Source of the DNA: an uncultured Ruminococcus sp.
Lineage (GTDB): Bacteria; Bacillota; Clostridia; Oscillospirales; Ruminococcaceae
Assembly (NCBI GenBank): GCA_902787365.1
Contig: CADAGC010000001.1
Coordinates: 33,100-96,357 of the forward strand
Length of the DNA: 63,258 bases
Reading direction: 5' to 3'
Within the stretch, counting starts at the first letter, position 1. Every line of letters starts with the position of its first letter. Shown in pieces: positions 1 through 10,806 of the stretch. Below the pieces are notes generated by a model that was given only the letters and a program-made list of their open reading frames with translations, had not been told where the DNA came from and made no database searches. The translations under genes and the position numbers were made by a program.

Positions 1-2006
1 TAACCTCTCTTGTACTGCTTGTCGATCTTGTCTACCTTAGCGTCGGCATTTGCAAGAATGTCCTTCTTGGTCTCGGGTATGGTAGCATCACATACAGCTA
101 CTGTGATAGCAGCTCTTGTGGAGTACTTATAGCCGAGTGCCTTGATGTTGTCAAGCACTTCTGATGTAGAAGTTGTGCCGTGACGCTGTATGCAGCGGTC
201 GATTATGTCACCGAGCTGCTTCTTCTTAACAAGGAAGGATATCTCAAGATCGAACTGCTTTTCACTGTTTGTTCTGTCAACATAGCCCAGATCCTGCGGA
301 ATCTTCTCATTGAAGATAAGTCTGCCGACTGTTGCATCTATTATCTTAGATATCTTCTTGTCGCCTATTTCCTTGGTTATTCTCACCTTGATAGCTGCCT
401 GGAGGGAAACTATGCCTGCGTTGTAAGCCATTATAGCCTCGTCAACGTTTGAGAATACCTTGCCCTCGCCCTTTTCGCCGGGCTTCTGGAGTGTTAAGTA
501 GTAAGAACCTAACAGCATATCCTGTGACGGTATAGCAACAGGGCGGCCGTCAGAGGGCTTTAAGAGGTTGTTGGCAGCGAGCATGAGGAATCTTGCCTCT
601 GCCTGTGCCTCAACTGAAAGGGGAAGGTGAACGGCCATCTGGTCGCCGTCGAAGTCAGCGTTGAATGCCGTACATACCAGCGGGTGGAGCTTGATAGCTC
701 TGCCCTCAACGAGTATCGGCTCGAATGCCTGGATACCCAGTCTGTGTAGTGTAGGCGCACGGTTGAGCATTACAGGGTGACCCTGGATAACGTTCTCGAG
801 AGCGTCCCATACTCTGGGGTCTGTTCCACGCTCTACCATCTTTCTCGCACTCTTGATGTTTACAGAGGGCGAGTTGGTGTCAACAAGTCTCTTCATAACG
901 AAAGGCTTGAACAGCTCGAGAGCCATTTCCTTAGGCAGGCCGCACTGATACATCTTAAGCTCAGGGCCTACGACGATAACCGAACGTCCCGAATAGTCAA
1001 CACGCTTACCGAGCAGGTTCTGACGGAAACGTCCCTGCTTACCCTTAAGCATATCGGAAAGCGACTTGAATGCTCTGTTGTTGGGGCCTGTTACAGGTCT
1101 GCCGTGACGGCCGTTGTCGATAAGTGCGTCAACTGCCTCCTGGAGCATTCTCTTCTCGTTTCTTACAATGATGTCGGGAGCTTCAAGCTCTAACATCTTC
1201 TTAAGTCTGTTGTTACGGTTTATAACTCTTCTGTAGAGGTCGTTAAGGTCAGATGTTGCATATCTGCCGCCGTCGAGAACTACCATAGGTCTTAAGTCGG
1301 GCGGGATAACGGGGAGTGCCTCGAGTATCATCCACTCAGGTCTGTTACCCGATGTTCTGAAAGCTTCAACTATCTGTAATCTCTTTAAGAGCTTTATTCT
1401 CTTCTGGCCTGCGGGCAGGTCTTTGAGCTCTGCCTTTATCTCGTCAGCGAGCTTGTCAAGGTCTATCTCTTCAAGAAGCTCCTTGATAGCCTCTGCGCCC
1501 ATTCCTGCACGGAAGCCGTCTTCATACTTCTCTACCATTTCCTCATACTCACGCTCTGTGAGCAGCTGGCACTTAAGAAGACCTGTGTCGCCGGGGTCTA
1601 TTACGATATACTTTGTGAAGTAAAGAACTTCTTCAAGTCTCTTCTGAGATACTTCGAGCATCTGGCCTATTCTTGAAGGTGTGCCCTTGAAGTACCAGAT
1701 ATGGGAAACAGGTGCAGCAAGCTCGATGTGACCCATTCTCTCACGTCTTACCTTTGCTCTTGTTACCTCAACGCCGCAGCGCTCGCATATCTTGCCCTTG
1801 AAGCGTATCTTCTTGTACTTACCGCAGTGACATTCCCAGTCCTTTGTAGGCCCGAAGATCCTTTCGCAGAAAAGGCCGTCCCTTTCAGGCTTCTGTGTAC
1901 GGTAGTTTATAGTTTCGGGTCTTTCAACAACGCCGTATGACCACTTACGGATCTGATCGGGTGATGCAAGGCCTATCTTTATAGAGTCAAATACATTAAA
2001 TTCCAA
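1..2006 (-). CDS. rpoC: RNA polymerase beta' subunit (partial, C-terminus beyond window)
   Basis: Encodes the N-terminal ~668 residues of the beta' subunit, which forms the catalytic centre of RNA polymerase with beta. The reading opens with TTG at 2006, just downstream of an AAAGGAAGAGG ribosome site, and begins [20 protein letters not shown], the usual start of the family. A zinc-binding CxC...CxxC cluster lies near residues 58-78. The Mg-binding [12 protein letters not shown] motif is encoded near 637-675, about residue 447. The gene follows rpoB after 91 bases on the same strand, so the two are surely co-transcribed. The gene is cut by the window edge and is not broken internally. Confidence 0.97.
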   Translation of the reverse strand, partial: MEFNVFDSIKIGLASPDQIRKWSYGVVERPETINYRTQKPERDGLFCERIFGPTKDWECHCGKYKKIRFKGKICERCGVEVTRAKVRRERMGHIELAAPVSHIWYFKGTPSRIGQMLEVSQKRLEEVLYFTKYIVIDPGDTGLLKCQLLTEREYEEMVEKYEDGFRAGMGAEAIKELLEEIDLDKLADEIKAELKDLPAGQKRIKLLKRLQIVEAFRTSGNRPEWMILEALPVIPPDLRPMVVLDGGRYATSDLNDLYRRVINRNNRLKKMLELEAPDIIVRNEKRMLQEAVDALIDNGRHGRPVTGPNNRAFKSLSDMLKGKQGRFRQNLLGKRVDYSGRSVIVVGPELKMYQCGLPKEMALELFKPFVMKRLVDTNSPSVNIKSARKMVERGTDPRVWDALENVIQGHPVMLNRAPTLHRLGIQAFEPILVEGRAIKLHPLVCTAFNADFDGDQMAVHLPLSVEAQAEARFLMLAANNLLKPSDGRPVAIPSQDMLLGSYYLTLQKPGEKGEGKVFSNVDEAIMAYNAGIVSLQAAIKVRITKEIGDKKISKIIDATVGRLIFNEKIPQDLGYVDRTNSEKQFDLEISFLVKKKQLGDIIDRCIQRHGTTSTSEVLDNIKALGYKYSTRAAITVAVCDATIPETKKDILANADAKVDKIDKQYKRG

Positions 2007-2097
2007 TATAGTGTACCCTCTTCCTTTATTAAACGTTCAGGCTGCGGGGGCTTATGCAAAGCCCCTTTGCCTTAGCCGGTTGAAATTGAGTTTGATG

Positions 2098-5000
2098 TTA
2101 TTCGTCGTCAGAACCGAAGTAATCGCCGTCATCGTCGAAATCGTCATCATCATACGAATAATCGTCGTCATCATCCGAATCATCGTTGTAATCGTCAAGT
2201 GATGAAAGCTCGCCGTTCTCGTCCTCACCAACATAGCCGTCGCCGAAGCCGCTGTTTTCCATGGTGTAGTTGTCCTCATCATTTATCTGCGAGGAAGCGG
2301 GAACAAAATCGTCATCATCATCAAAGGTCTGCTTAAGGTCGATCTCCTCGCCCTGCTGGTCGAGAACTGCAACGTCAAGACCGAGCGACTGCATTTCCTT
2401 GAAGAGAACTCTGAACGCCTCAGGAACGCAGGGCTTGGGTATGTTCTGACCCTTGACGATAGCCTCATAGGTCTTGACTCTGCCGACAGTATCGTCAGAC
2501 TTGACTGTGAGTATTTCCTGAAGGGTATAAGCTGCACCGTAAGCTTCGAGAGCCCAAACTTCCATCTCACCGAAACGCTGGCCGCCGAACTGTGCCTTAC
2601 CGCCGAGAGGCTGCTGTGTAACGAGTGCATACGGGCCTACAGAACGTGCGTGGATCTTATCGTCAACCAGGTGGTGGAGCTTGAGGTAATACATATAGCC
2701 GACAGTAACTCTGTTATCGAACTTCTCGCCCGTTCTGCCGTCGTATACGTCAAACTTACCGTCTTCGCTGTAGCTGAGTGCCTTTGTATTGATTATCTCG
2801 CCCATTGTGCGAACTTCAAACGGGTCGTCCTTATGCTCCTCATGTATCTGCTGAGCCATTCTGAACGCTTCTCTGATATCCGCTTCGTGAGCGCCGTCGA
2901 ATACAGGGGTCATTATCTTGATGCCCAGTGCCTTGCAGGCCATACCGAGGTGTACTTCAAGTACCTGACCGATGTTCATACGTGAAGGAACGCCGAGGGG
3001 GTTAAGAACGATATCGAGCGGAGTACCGTCTTCGAGGAACGGCATATCCTCCTGCGGGAGTATGCGGGAAACGACACCCTTGTTACCGTGACGGCCCGCC
3101 ATCTTATCGCCGACTGATATCTTTCTCTTCTGTGCGATATAGCACCTTACCAGCTTGTTAACGCCGGGTGAGAGCTCATCGCAGTTCTCTCTTGTGAATA
3201 CCTTAACGTCAATGATTATACCTGCTTCGCCGTGAGGTACCTTAAGGGAGTTATCCCTTACCTCTCTTGCCTTCTCACCGAAGATAGCACGAAGCAGTCT
3301 TTCCTCTGCGGTAAGCTCCGTCTCGCCCTTGGGCGTTACCTTACCTACGAGTATATCGCCCGAGCGGACCTCTGCACCTATCATTATGATACCGTTCTCA
3401 TCAAGGAACTTAAGTGCATCTTCGCCCACGTTGGGTATATCTCTTGTGATCTCCTCAGGCCCGAGCTTTGTATCTCTTGCCTCGATCTCGTATTCTTCAA
3501 TGTGTATAGAGGTGTATCTGTCCTGCTTAACAAGGTTTTCGTTAAGAAGTACAGCGTCCTCGTAGTTGTAGCCTTCCCAGGTCATGAAGCCGATGAGGGC
3601 ATTCTTACCGAGTGAAAGCTCACCGTCGCAGGTAGCAGGGCCGTCACCGATTATCTGGTGCTCGGTTATCCTCTCACCCTCAGAAACGATAGGTCTCTGG
3701 TTTGTGCAGGTGCCTGCATTTGAGCGCTTGAACTTGGTCAGCTGATATGTGCGCTGGTCGCCGGTATCTTCTCTTACAACTATCTTGTCAGCGTCAACGC
3801 TCTCAACAACGCCGGGTGCGTCGGAAACAACGGCAACGCCCGAGTCAAGGCAAGCCTTGTATTCCATACCTGTGCCGACTATCGGGCTTTCTGTCTTAAG
3901 AAGCGGCACAGCCTGCCTCTGCATATTAGAGCCCATGAGCGCACGGTTAGCGTCATCATTTTCAAGGAACGGGATACAAGCTGTAGCCACAGATACCACC
4001 ATTTTAGGCGATACGTCCATGAAGTCTATCTTGTCTGCTTCTATTTCAAGGATCTGGTCACGGTATCTGCCGTTTACCTTAGCTCTTGCGAACTTGTGAT
4101 CCTCGGTCAGCGGCTCGTTAGCCTGTGCTACCATGTAGTTATCCTCTACATCGGCAGTCATGTAAACTACCTCGTCGGTAACTACGCCTGTTTCCTTGTC
4201 AACCTTTCTGTAGGGGGCTTCGATAAAGCCGTACTCGTTGATCCTCGCAAAAGATGCAAGGTAGGAGATAAGGCCGATGTTAGGACCTTCGGGAGTCTCG
4301 ATAGGGCACATTCTGCCGTAGTGAGTATAGTGAACGTCTCTAACCTCGAAGCCTGCACGGTCTCTTGAAAGACCGCCGGGGCCTAATGCTGAAAGTCTTC
4401 TCTTATGTGTAAGCTCTGCAAGGGGGTTGTTCTGATCCATAAACTGCGAAAGCGGTGATGAACCGAAGAACTCCTTGATTGCGGCTGTTATAGGTCTTAT
4501 ATTGATAAGAGCTGTGGGAGTAACTGCCTCCATATCCTGTGACTGGGTGTTCATTCTCTCACGGATAACACGCTCCATTCTTGTGAAACCGATCCTGAAC
4601 TGGTTCTGGAGAAGCTCGCCGACAGATCTTATTCTTCTGTTGCCCAAGTGGTCGATATCGTCTATTGTGCCTACGCCGTCACAAAGGTTGAGGAAGTAGG
4701 AAACTGTAGCGATGATATCGTCTATTGTTATATGCTTGGGGATAAGCTCATCTCTTCTTGCGGAGATGTTCTCTCTTAACTCCTCCTCGTCCTCGGAGTT
4801 GTCAAGAATATCCTTAAGTATAGCAAAAGATACCTTCTCGTTGATGCCGAGAGGTGTGCAGTCAAAGTCAACATAGTCAGCAATATCTACCATGCCAGAG
4901 CCTATGATCTTGACTTCCTTCTCCTCAAAGCGTGTTGCACTCTCGCCTGTGGGGGTGGTGTAGTATTCCTTGACTTCTACTGTAACGTAAACTTCTGTAA

Positions 5001-5973
5001 CGCCTGCCTGCTCTATCTCCATAGCACGGTCAAAGCGTATCATCTCGCCTGCCTCGGCCATTATCTCGCCTGTGAGGGGGTTAACTACAGGCCTTGAAAG
5101 AGTATGTCCTGCAAGACGTGAGCCTACGCCGAGCTTCTTGTTATACTTATATCTGCCGAAACGGGAGAGGTCGTATCTTCTTGCATCGAAGAAGAGGTTA
5201 TTAAGGTGAGTGATCGCACTGTCTACCATAGGCGGCTCGCCGGGGCGCAGCTTCTTATATACCTCTAAGAGAGCCTCTTCACGGTTAGCTGTCTGATCCT
5301 TCTGGAGGATAGTTTCGTGTATTCTTAAATCGGGGCCGAATACCTCTTCAATCTCCTCATTTGTGCCGTAGCCTATAGCACGGATGAAGATAGTCAGCGG
5401 TATCTTCCTGTTCTTGTCTATACGAACATAAACAACGTCGTTAGAATCCATTTCATACTCGAGCCAAGCACCTCTGTTAGGTATAACTGTAGCACGGAAA
5501 AGATCCTTACCTGTCTTATCCTTATCAACTGCGTAGTAAACGCCGGGTGAACGAACGAGCTGAGATACGATAACACGCTCAGCACCGTTTATAACGAAAG
5601 TGCCCGAATCTGTCATCATGGGGAAATCACCCATGAATACCTCAGACTCCTTTATCTCACCTGTTTCGGTGTTGTTAAGTCTTGCGGTAACTCTCAGGGG
5701 GGCGGCGTAGGTAACATCTCTGTCCTTACACTCTGCAACTGTGTACTTGGGCTTTTCGTCGATGCGGTAGTCAACAAAGTTGAGCTCTAAATTACCATTA
5801 TAGTCGGTAATGGTCGCAACATCTCTGAAAACCTCTCTTAAGCCCTCATCAAGAAACCACTTATACGAGTTCTTCTGAACCTCGATAAGGTTAGGCATCT
5901 CGAGGACTTCGTCTATCTTGGCAAAGCTCTTTCTTGTGTTTTTACCAAGCTTGACGTCCTTCACATTCAGCAT
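2098..5973 (-). CDS. rpoB: RNA polymerase beta subunit
   Basis: A full-length 1291-residue beta subunit. The start [17 protein letters not shown] follows an AAGGAG ribosome site 12 bases upstream. The rifampicin-pocket region is visible ([20 protein letters not shown], then [19 protein letters not shown]), as are GEKAREVRD and the C-terminal [20 protein letters not shown] block. The last ~75 residues form an unusual tail dominated by Asp and Glu, with runs of four to five Asp, which is not part of the conserved core. A sigma-A promoter sits ~110 bases upstream of the start. No ribosomal protein gene precedes it; a small SH3-domain gene does. Confidence 0.98.
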   Translation of the reverse strand: MLNVKDVKLGKNTRKSFAKIDEVLEMPNLIEVQKNSYKWFLDEGLREVFRDVATITDYNGNLELNFVDYRIDEKPKYTVAECKDRDVTYAAPLRVTARLNNTETGEIKESEVFMGDFPMMTDSGTFVINGAERVIVSQLVRSPGVYYAVDKDKTGKDLFRATVIPNRGAWLEYEMDSNDVVYVRIDKNRKIPLTIFIRAIGYGTNEEIEEVFGPDLRIHETILQKDQTANREEALLEVYKKLRPGEPPMVDSAITHLNNLFFDARRYDLSRFGRYKYNKKLGVGSRLAGHTLSRPVVNPLTGEIMAEAGEMIRFDRAMEIEQAGVTEVYVTVEVKEYYTTPTGESATRFEEKEVKIIGSGMVDIADYVDFDCTPLGINEKVSFAILKDILDNSEDEEELRENISARRDELIPKHITIDDIIATVSYFLNLCDGVGTIDDIDHLGNRRIRSVGELLQNQFRIGFTRMERVIRERMNTQSQDMEAVTPTALINIRPITAAIKEFFGSSPLSQFMDQNNPLAELTHKRRLSALGPGGLSRDRAGFEVRDVHYTHYGRMCPIETPEGPNIGLISYLASFARINEYGFIEAPYRKVDKETGVVTDEVVYMTADVEDNYMVAQANEPLTEDHKFARAKVNGRYRDQILEIEADKIDFMDVSPKMVVSVATACIPFLENDDANRALMGSNMQRQAVPLLKTESPIVGTGMEYKACLDSGVAVVSDAPGVVESVDADKIVVREDTGDQRTYQLTKFKRSNAGTCTNQRPIVSEGERITEHQIIGDGPATCDGELSLGKNALIGFMTWEGYNYEDAVLLNENLVKQDRYTSIHIEEYEIEARDTKLGPEEITRDIPNVGEDALKFLDENGIIMIGAEVRSGDILVGKVTPKGETELTAEERLLRAIFGEKAREVRDNSLKVPHGEAGIIIDVKVFTRENCDELSPGVNKLVRCYIAQKRKISVGDKMAGRHGNKGVVSRILPQEDMPFLEDGTPLDIVLNPLGVPSRMNIGQVLEVHLGMACKALGIKIMTPVFDGAHEADIREAFRMAQQIHEEHKDDPFEVRTMGEIINTKALSYSEDGKFDVYDGRTGEKFDNRVTVGYMYYLKLHHLVDDKIHARSVGPYALVTQQPLGGKAQFGGQRFGEMEVWALEAYGAAYTLQEILTVKSDDTVGRVKTYEAIVKGQNIPKPCVPEAFRVLFKEMQSLGLDVAVLDQQGEEIDLKQTFDDDDDFVPASSQINDEDNYTMENSGFGDGYVGEDENGELSSLDDYNDDSDDDDDYSYDDDDFDDDGDYFGSDDE

Positions 5974-6082
5974 AGGCTTTGATCACTCCTTCTTAAAGAT
6001 GTAAGAGTCAGAAAATAGGGGGCTTTTTGCGCCCTGTTTTCCTCTCTTAGGCGTATAAAATTCCATTATGATACAGTATATA

Positions 6083-6111
6083 ATTATACGCCTATAAAAA
6101 GGCATTGTCAA
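6083..6111 (-). promoter_or_regulatory. Sigma-A promoter of rpoBC
   Basis: On the minus strand TTGACA (6106-6111) and TATAAT (6083-6088) are separated by exactly 17 bases. The predicted start near 6075 gives a leader of about 100 bases before rpoB. Confidence 0.85.
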
Positions 6112-6259
6112 GCATTTTCGCCCCGAAACACCGCCCAAAACGGCAAAAACGGCGATTTGCACAACAAACCGCCGCTTAAAGCCCGAAAGTTCTACTATGA
6201 CAGAACTATGAGCAAATAGTAAATTTTCGTACGGAATATTATCCTGCAACTTTTGATTA

Positions 6260-6544
6260 TCAGCCCTTGTTATCGCTGCTGCCGGGTCTTGCGCTTATTC
6301 CGCTGCTTGATGCAGTTCTTGCAGGTCTTTCAAACACCACATAGGTGCTCATGACCCAGCCGCCGTCACGGCCGAACTCTATCTTATACCAAAGCATAGT
6401 GCCGTTCTTTTCAGAGCCTAAGACCTTTTTCTTCTCTCCCCTGTCGATGACTGCCAAAACGCCGTATCCCGTGCCGGGGCCACGCCTTACATTGAGTTTA
6501 TCGCAGTTTACCGTTATCGTTCCGCCTGCATATTCATTTGACAT
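6260..6544 (-). CDS. Small SH3b-domain protein
   Basis: A 94-residue protein starting MSNEYAGGTITVNCDKLNVR, preceded by a clear AAGGAGG ribosome site. Residues ~8-72 match the bacterial SH3 (SH3b) fold: the LNVRRGPGTGYGVLAVIDRG signature, then WYKIEFGRDGGWV. Such domains often bind cell wall peptides, but there is no signal peptide or membrane segment here, so a cytoplasmic or adaptor role is possible. The C-terminus (SSSGISARPGSSDNKG) looks disordered. It lies upstream of rpoB on the same strand, but rpoB has its own promoter, so co-transcription is optional. Function is unknown. Confidence 0.8.
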   Translation of the reverse strand: MSNEYAGGTITVNCDKLNVRRGPGTGYGVLAVIDRGEKKKVLGSEKNGTMLWYKIEFGRDGGWVMSTYVVFERPARTASSSGISARPGSSDNKG

Positions 6545-6581
6545 ATTACATTCCTCCTTAATATTTTACGGGTCAGCTTTA

Positions 6582-6587
6582 TTATAG
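6582..6587 (-). promoter_or_regulatory. Extended -10 promoter of the SH3b gene
   Basis: The minus strand reads TGC-TATAAT, an extended -10, about 40 bases before the SH3b start. I see no convincing -35 hexamer. Confidence 0.5.
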
Positions 6588-6675
6588 CATATCTTACGTC
6601 GGAAATTGTGAACAGTTAGTAAAATGTTCATTATTAAGGAACGAATGGTTAATAATTCTACCGCTGCAACTGTCC

Positions 6676-6711
6676 AAAAAATTACTCCCTGTACCTTTCG
6701 GCACAGGGAGT
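6676..6711 (-). terminator. Terminator of secDF
   Basis: A 9-bp stem (6684-6692 with 6703-6711) followed on the minus strand by a run of T. It lies just after the secDF stop codon. Confidence 0.85.
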
Positions 6712-6723
6712 TGTCAATTATTA

Positions 6724-9081
6724 TTACTTTTTCTTAGCATAGCCTGCTTTCTTGGCGGACTTTGATTTGTGATCCTGCCAAGCAACCCAGAGTGTTGGGG
6801 CGATGCAGTTAGATGAATAAACACCTGCGAGCATACCGATTATCAGCGGGAATGCAAAGCTGATTATCGAGCTTACGCCGTAGATAGTGCAGACAACGCA
6901 CACAGTAGCCATAGCCATAACTGTTGTTACCGTTGTGTTTATTGATCTGCCGAGAGTCTGTGTTACAGACATATCTACCATTTCATCGAGCGAATACTTA
7001 TTGCCGTAGAGTCTTCTGTTCTCACGGATTCTATCGTAGATAATGATCGTAGCGTTGATAGAATAGCCGAGAATGGTAAGCAGAACTGCCATGAAGTTTG
7101 CGTTGATATCGAAGCGGCATATCGCAAAGCAGCCGTAAACCATTATCATATCGTGGATAAGAGCCACAACCGAGAACACACCTGCGGAAAGACCGCCGAT
7201 CTTTCTGAAACGGAATGCGATATAGATTATCGTGATAACCGCCGCAGCTGCTACCGCAACAAGGCACTTGAAGAAGAATTCAAGACCGTTTGAAGCGGAA
7301 ACGTCGGAAGATTCGAGAAGCTCTATATTATTATCGGGGAACTTTTCCTTAAGAGCTGCTGCAAGTGTTGCCTGCTTATCGTCGCTTATGCCCTCCTTAG
7401 AGGAGAATGAAAGCTTGATAGTTGTATCGTCGGAAGAGAAGTTTGTGCCCTTTGTGACGATAACGCTCTCGTTTATCGAATCCTTGACTGTCGATTCAAC
7501 AGCCGAGGTGTCGATATCACCCTTATAGGTATACTGGATTATAGTACCGCCCTTGAATTCAATTGCAACGTTTAAGCTGAACACCGCAGTTACTACAGCG
7601 AATGCCACGAAGAGTGCTAAAGATGCAGCGTAGAATTTCTTCTTGTTGCCGACAACGTTAAGTCTCTTAGCCTTAGCCTTTTCGTACTTCTCCTTAGCTG
7701 CTGCGTCATCATCTGCAAAGCCGCCGTAGAGTGTTCTCTTCTTGAAGCACTTGAACTGTGCGAGGGAGGAGAGCATAAGACGCGAGCAGAAGATACCGAA
7801 CACGAAGTTGAGTATGATACCCACAAGCAGCGTATAGCCCAGCGAGTAGATAGTACCTGCTGTAGCAGCGCCGAATGCGAAGAATATGGGCTTTAAGAAT
7901 GTAGCGAAGATACCGTCTGTGGGGCCGAATGCACCCATGAGTATGATAGCTACGAATACTACTGTGATATTACCGTCGAATACAGCGCTCCATGCTCTCT
8001 TATAACCAAGCTCTATAGCGCCGTTGAGTGTCTTGCCCGAGCGAAGCTCTTCCTTTATACGCTCGGCCGTGATTACGTTTGCGTCAACGCCCATACCTAT
8101 CGCAAGTATGATACCCGCTATACCCGGTATGGTAAGGGTAAAGCTCTCGATATTTCCAAAGAAGCCCGAGATGCAGGCGATTGTGCCTACCACCTGGCCG
8201 AAGAGTGCCAGAGATGCCACAAAGCCCGGGAGCTTATAAACTATCGTCATATAGATAGCTATCATAAGGAAGGCTATAGCGCCTGCGATTATCATAGCAG
8301 TTCTTGCGCCCTCACCGAGGGTAGCCGAGATGATGTTTGTGCTGGTCGTTTCAAGCTTGAAAGGAAGCGAGCCTGCGTTTATCTTATCAGCAAGAGCCTT
8401 AGCCGATTCATAGGTGAAGTTGCCCTCGATCTGGCACTTGCCGTCTGTTATAGCTGAGTTTACATTAGGTGCCGATATACACTTATCGTCCATCCATATA
8501 GATATAGGGCTGCCGATAAGCTCTGCTGTTGCGGATGCGAAAGCCTTTGAGCCGTCAGAATCAAACTCAAGGCTTACAACGTATGTGGTCTCGCCCGTCT
8601 TCTCGTCCTGTGAGGGAACAGCCTCGGCGTTCTTGACATTCGAGCCTGTCAGTATCTCCTCGCCCGTCTCATCGCTGCCCTTTCTGAATGTCAGAAGTGC
8701 GGTCTCGCCAAGCTCCGATACAGCCTCTTCGGGGTCAAAGCTTTCCTCGCCCGCCTGCCACGGGAAGGATACCATTACACGCTTTTTGTTGTAGTCTGCA
8801 TAAACGTCCGAGTCGGTGATATTGAGCGACACGAGACGCTGCTCGATAACGGCCTTTGCCGCATCAATCTCGCTCTCGCTGGCGTCATATCCGTCTGCCG
8901 GCTCAAAGGTGGCATTAACACCGCCCTGGATATCTATACCCCATCTTATCTCATCAACGCCCTTTATATAGGTCGTTTTGATATCGCCGTACTGCGTGCC
9001 TATACCCGCATAGGTAAGGTAAGCAAAAGCAGCGATACAAAGCAGCACTATAAAAAATACAGGCTTCTTACCTCTTTTCAC
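6724..9081 (-). CDS. secDF: Fused protein translocase accessory subunit SecDF
   Basis: A 785-residue fusion of SecD and SecF, the membrane proteins that use the ion gradient to help the Sec channel export proteins. GTG at 9081 is the start, 8 bases after GGAGG. The SecD half shows WGIDIQGG (D1), a large extracytoplasmic domain and GMGVDANVITAERIKEELRSGK-like sequence near residue 330 with the conserved Asp. The SecF half starts near residue 480 (FKGGTIIQY) and has GYSINATIIIYDRIREN near residue 674. There the Asp usual after the Asn is Ala. Twelve hydrophobic segments fit the family. A terminator follows directly. Confidence 0.95.
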   Translation of the reverse strand: MKRGKKPVFFIVLLCIAAFAYLTYAGIGTQYGDIKTTYIKGVDEIRWGIDIQGGVNATFEPADGYDASESEIDAAKAVIEQRLVSLNITDSDVYADYNKKRVMVSFPWQAGEESFDPEEAVSELGETALLTFRKGSDETGEEILTGSNVKNAEAVPSQDEKTGETTYVVSLEFDSDGSKAFASATAELIGSPISIWMDDKCISAPNVNSAITDGKCQIEGNFTYESAKALADKINAGSLPFKLETTSTNIISATLGEGARTAMIIAGAIAFLMIAIYMTIVYKLPGFVASLALFGQVVGTIACISGFFGNIESFTLTIPGIAGIILAIGMGVDANVITAERIKEELRSGKTLNGAIELGYKRAWSAVFDGNITVVFVAIILMGAFGPTDGIFATFLKPIFFAFGAATAGTIYSLGYTLLVGIILNFVFGIFCSRLMLSSLAQFKCFKKRTLYGGFADDDAAAKEKYEKAKAKRLNVVGNKKKFYAASLALFVAFAVVTAVFSLNVAIEFKGGTIIQYTYKGDIDTSAVESTVKDSINESVIVTKGTNFSSDDTTIKLSFSSKEGISDDKQATLAAALKEKFPDNNIELLESSDVSASNGLEFFFKCLVAVAAAAVITIIYIAFRFRKIGGLSAGVFSVVALIHDMIMVYGCFAICRFDINANFMAVLLTILGYSINATIIIYDRIRENRRLYGNKYSLDEMVDMSVTQTLGRSINTTVTTVMAMATVCVVCTIYGVSSIISFAFPLIIGMLAGVYSSNCIAPTLWVAWQDHKSKSAKKAGYAKKK
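9048..9053 (-). other. Hydrophobic N-terminal signal anchor within secDF (note)
   Basis: This short stretch codes for part of the first membrane segment of SecDF (FFIVLLCIAAFAYLTYAG). It is listed only to mark the N-terminal anchor and is not a separate gene. Confidence 0.3.
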
Positions 9082-9147
9082 TAAAAGTCCTCCCTCATTC
9101 TATGAGTAATAATTTATGTTTATTCAAAAAAACACATTCACCCATTA

Positions 9148-9176
9148 ATTATACATTCATTTTATCGTTTTGTCAA
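9148..9176 (-). promoter_or_regulatory. Sigma-A promoter of secDF
   Basis: On the minus strand TTGACA (9171-9176) and TATAAT (9148-9153) have a 17-base spacer, placing the start ~60 bases upstream of the GTG codon. Confidence 0.85.
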
Positions 9177-9268
9177 GTACTGCGGGAAAATTTAGGGCAT
9201 TTTTGCCCAAAAATCCTCAATGTACAAAAAATCGACCTGCTATTTTTTATATTTTGTTAAAAAATAAG

Positions 9269-9297
9269 TTGACAAACACGCCCTAAGTAGTTATAAT
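9269..9297 (+). promoter_or_regulatory. Sigma-A promoter of the CorC-type gene
   Basis: TTGACA (9269-9274) and TATAAT (9292-9297), spacer 17. It is divergent from the secDF promoter. Confidence 0.85.
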
Positions 9298-9357
9298 AAT
9301 TATAAAGGTATACTATATCTTGTGGAAAACAATGTAAACGTTATTAAGGAGTAATTT

Positions 9358-10692
9358 ATGGACGACGTCTTGCGGCGGTGCATCTCGGGCGGAAACGCCA
9401 TTTTTCTGATATGTCTTATATTTTTGTTCACGGCGGTCGAGAGCAGTATTCTCGATTGCAGCGAGAACAAACTCAGACAGCTTATGAGCGAAGCCAAGAA
9501 TCGCCGTGCGGCTATGGTGCTCGCTTTAAAGGAAAAGCGGCAGAAGGTCAAGCTCACAGGCATCACAGCAAGGTGCATAGGTGTACTTCTTACCGGCTTT
9601 TTCTGCTGGTGGGGCTTTGAGAATGAGCTTTGTGAGCTTATAACATCAGCCCTCGGCGATGAGTTCGCCGTTTTAGCGCCGATCATCATACTTATAGTAC
9701 TGACCGTGATCGTCGCATCTGTTATAAACATACCAAAGCGCCTTTCGGGCTATGAGGTCATAGGCGAGGAGCTGGCGCTCGAATTCTGCGGGCTTTACAA
9801 GGTGCTTATGATAATACTTGCTCCCCTTTCGGCAATAGTAGGCGGAGTAAGCGGCTTTGTGCTGAAAAAATCGGGCATAACCGACATCTCGGGTGATGAG
9901 CCTGTCAGCGAGGAAGACATCTTACAGCTGGTAGATGCGGTTAACGATTCGGGCGACATTGACGAGAACCAGGCAGAGATGATAACAAACATCTTTGAGT
10001 TTGACGACTTGGAAGCCAAGGACGTTATGACACACAGGATAGACATTACGGGCATCGAGCGCTCATCGCCCTTAAGCGAGGCGGTAGAGCTTGCGATAAG
10101 CGAGGGCTTTTCAAGGCTGCCCGTATACGACGGCACTATCGACAGCCTTTGCGGCGTGATATATTCAAAAGACCTCTTGCGCATAAGCTTTGAGAAAAAG
10201 CTTGACAGCTACACCGCAGGCGATGTGTGCAGGGAGATAAGCTTTGTGCCCGAGAGCATAAAGTGCGGCGAGCTTTTTGAACAGATGAGTGCATCAAAAG
10301 CGCAGATAGCGGCACTCGTTGACGAATACGGCGGCACGGCAGGCATTGTAACTATGGAAGACCTTATAGAAGCCATAGTCGGCAGCATAGAGGACGAGTT
10401 TGACGAGAATGAAACGAGAGAGATAATAAGCCTTGACAACGGCTCATTTGACGTACTCGGCACAGCAAGACCCGACGAGGTAATGGAGGCCTTGGGTGTA
10501 GAAACAGAGATACCCGAGGAATTTGACACGATAGGCGGCTTTGTGATCGACAAGCTGGGCTTCATACCCAGCAGCACCCAAAAGCCAACGGTCAAGTGGA
10601 ATGAGATAAAGTTCACGGTTTTAAGGGCTGACGAGACAAAGATAGAAAAGCTTAGGATAAAAAAGCTCTCGCCCGTGCCTAATAATGCATAA
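9358..10692 (+). CDS. CNNM/CorC-type membrane protein with CBS domains
   Basis: A 444-residue protein of the HlyC/CorC (CNNM, UPF0053) family, linked to Mg/Co transport. ATG 9358 follows AAGGAG. Three to four hydrophobic segments occur in residues ~10-170 (DUF21 domain), then paired CBS domains around residues ~205-330 (DVMTHRIDI, GFSRLPVYDGTIDSLCGVIYSKDLL, ALVDEYGGTAGIVTMEDLIEAIVG). A C-terminal CorC_HlyC domain spans ~345-435 and includes DTIGGFVIDKLGFIP. The last residues and the stop codon (N-N-A-stop) are encoded by the first heptamers of a dispersed repeat, so the original C-terminus may have been altered. Confidence 0.92.
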   Translation: MDDVLRRCISGGNAIFLICLIFLFTAVESSILDCSENKLRQLMSEAKNRRAAMVLALKEKRQKVKLTGITARCIGVLLTGFFCWWGFENELCELITSALGDEFAVLAPIIILIVLTVIVASVINIPKRLSGYEVIGEELALEFCGLYKVLMIILAPLSAIVGGVSGFVLKKSGITDISGDEPVSEEDILQLVDAVNDSGDIDENQAEMITNIFEFDDLEAKDVMTHRIDITGIERSSPLSEAVELAISEGFSRLPVYDGTIDSLCGVIYSKDLLRISFEKKLDSYTAGDVCREISFVPESIKCGELFEQMSASKAQIAALVDEYGGTAGIVTMEDLIEAIVGSIEDEFDENETREIISLDNGSFDVLGTARPDEVMEALGVETEIPEEFDTIGGFVIDKLGFIPSSTQKPTVKWNEIKFTVLRADETKIEKLRIKKLSPVPNNA

Positions 10693-10730
10693 TTAAGGTG
10701 TCGGCTGCGCCGACTGATGCCCATTCGGGC
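10681..10730. repeat. Heptamer/hairpin element, copy R1 (left half)
   Basis: The left array (AATAATGCATAATTAAGGTG) is followed by one hairpin (TCGGC-TGC-GCCGA) and the CCCATTCGGG hairpin. No right array is present. The stop codon of the CorC-type gene lies inside the array. Confidence 0.75.
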
Positions 10731-10806
10731 TTTAGCTTCCCCACAAAAGATAAAAAATATGGGGCGGCAATATAAAAGTGTAAAAATTATTTTTGGAGAG
10801 AAACCT

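Noticed and set aside
2011-2282. Open frames opposite the rpoB 3' end
   Set aside because: Their low-complexity products arise from the Asp-codon runs of the acidic RpoB tail.
5983-6249. An 88-codon minus-strand open frame upstream of rpoB
   Set aside because: It covers the rpoBC promoter and leader, lacks a ribosome site and has no recognisable domain.
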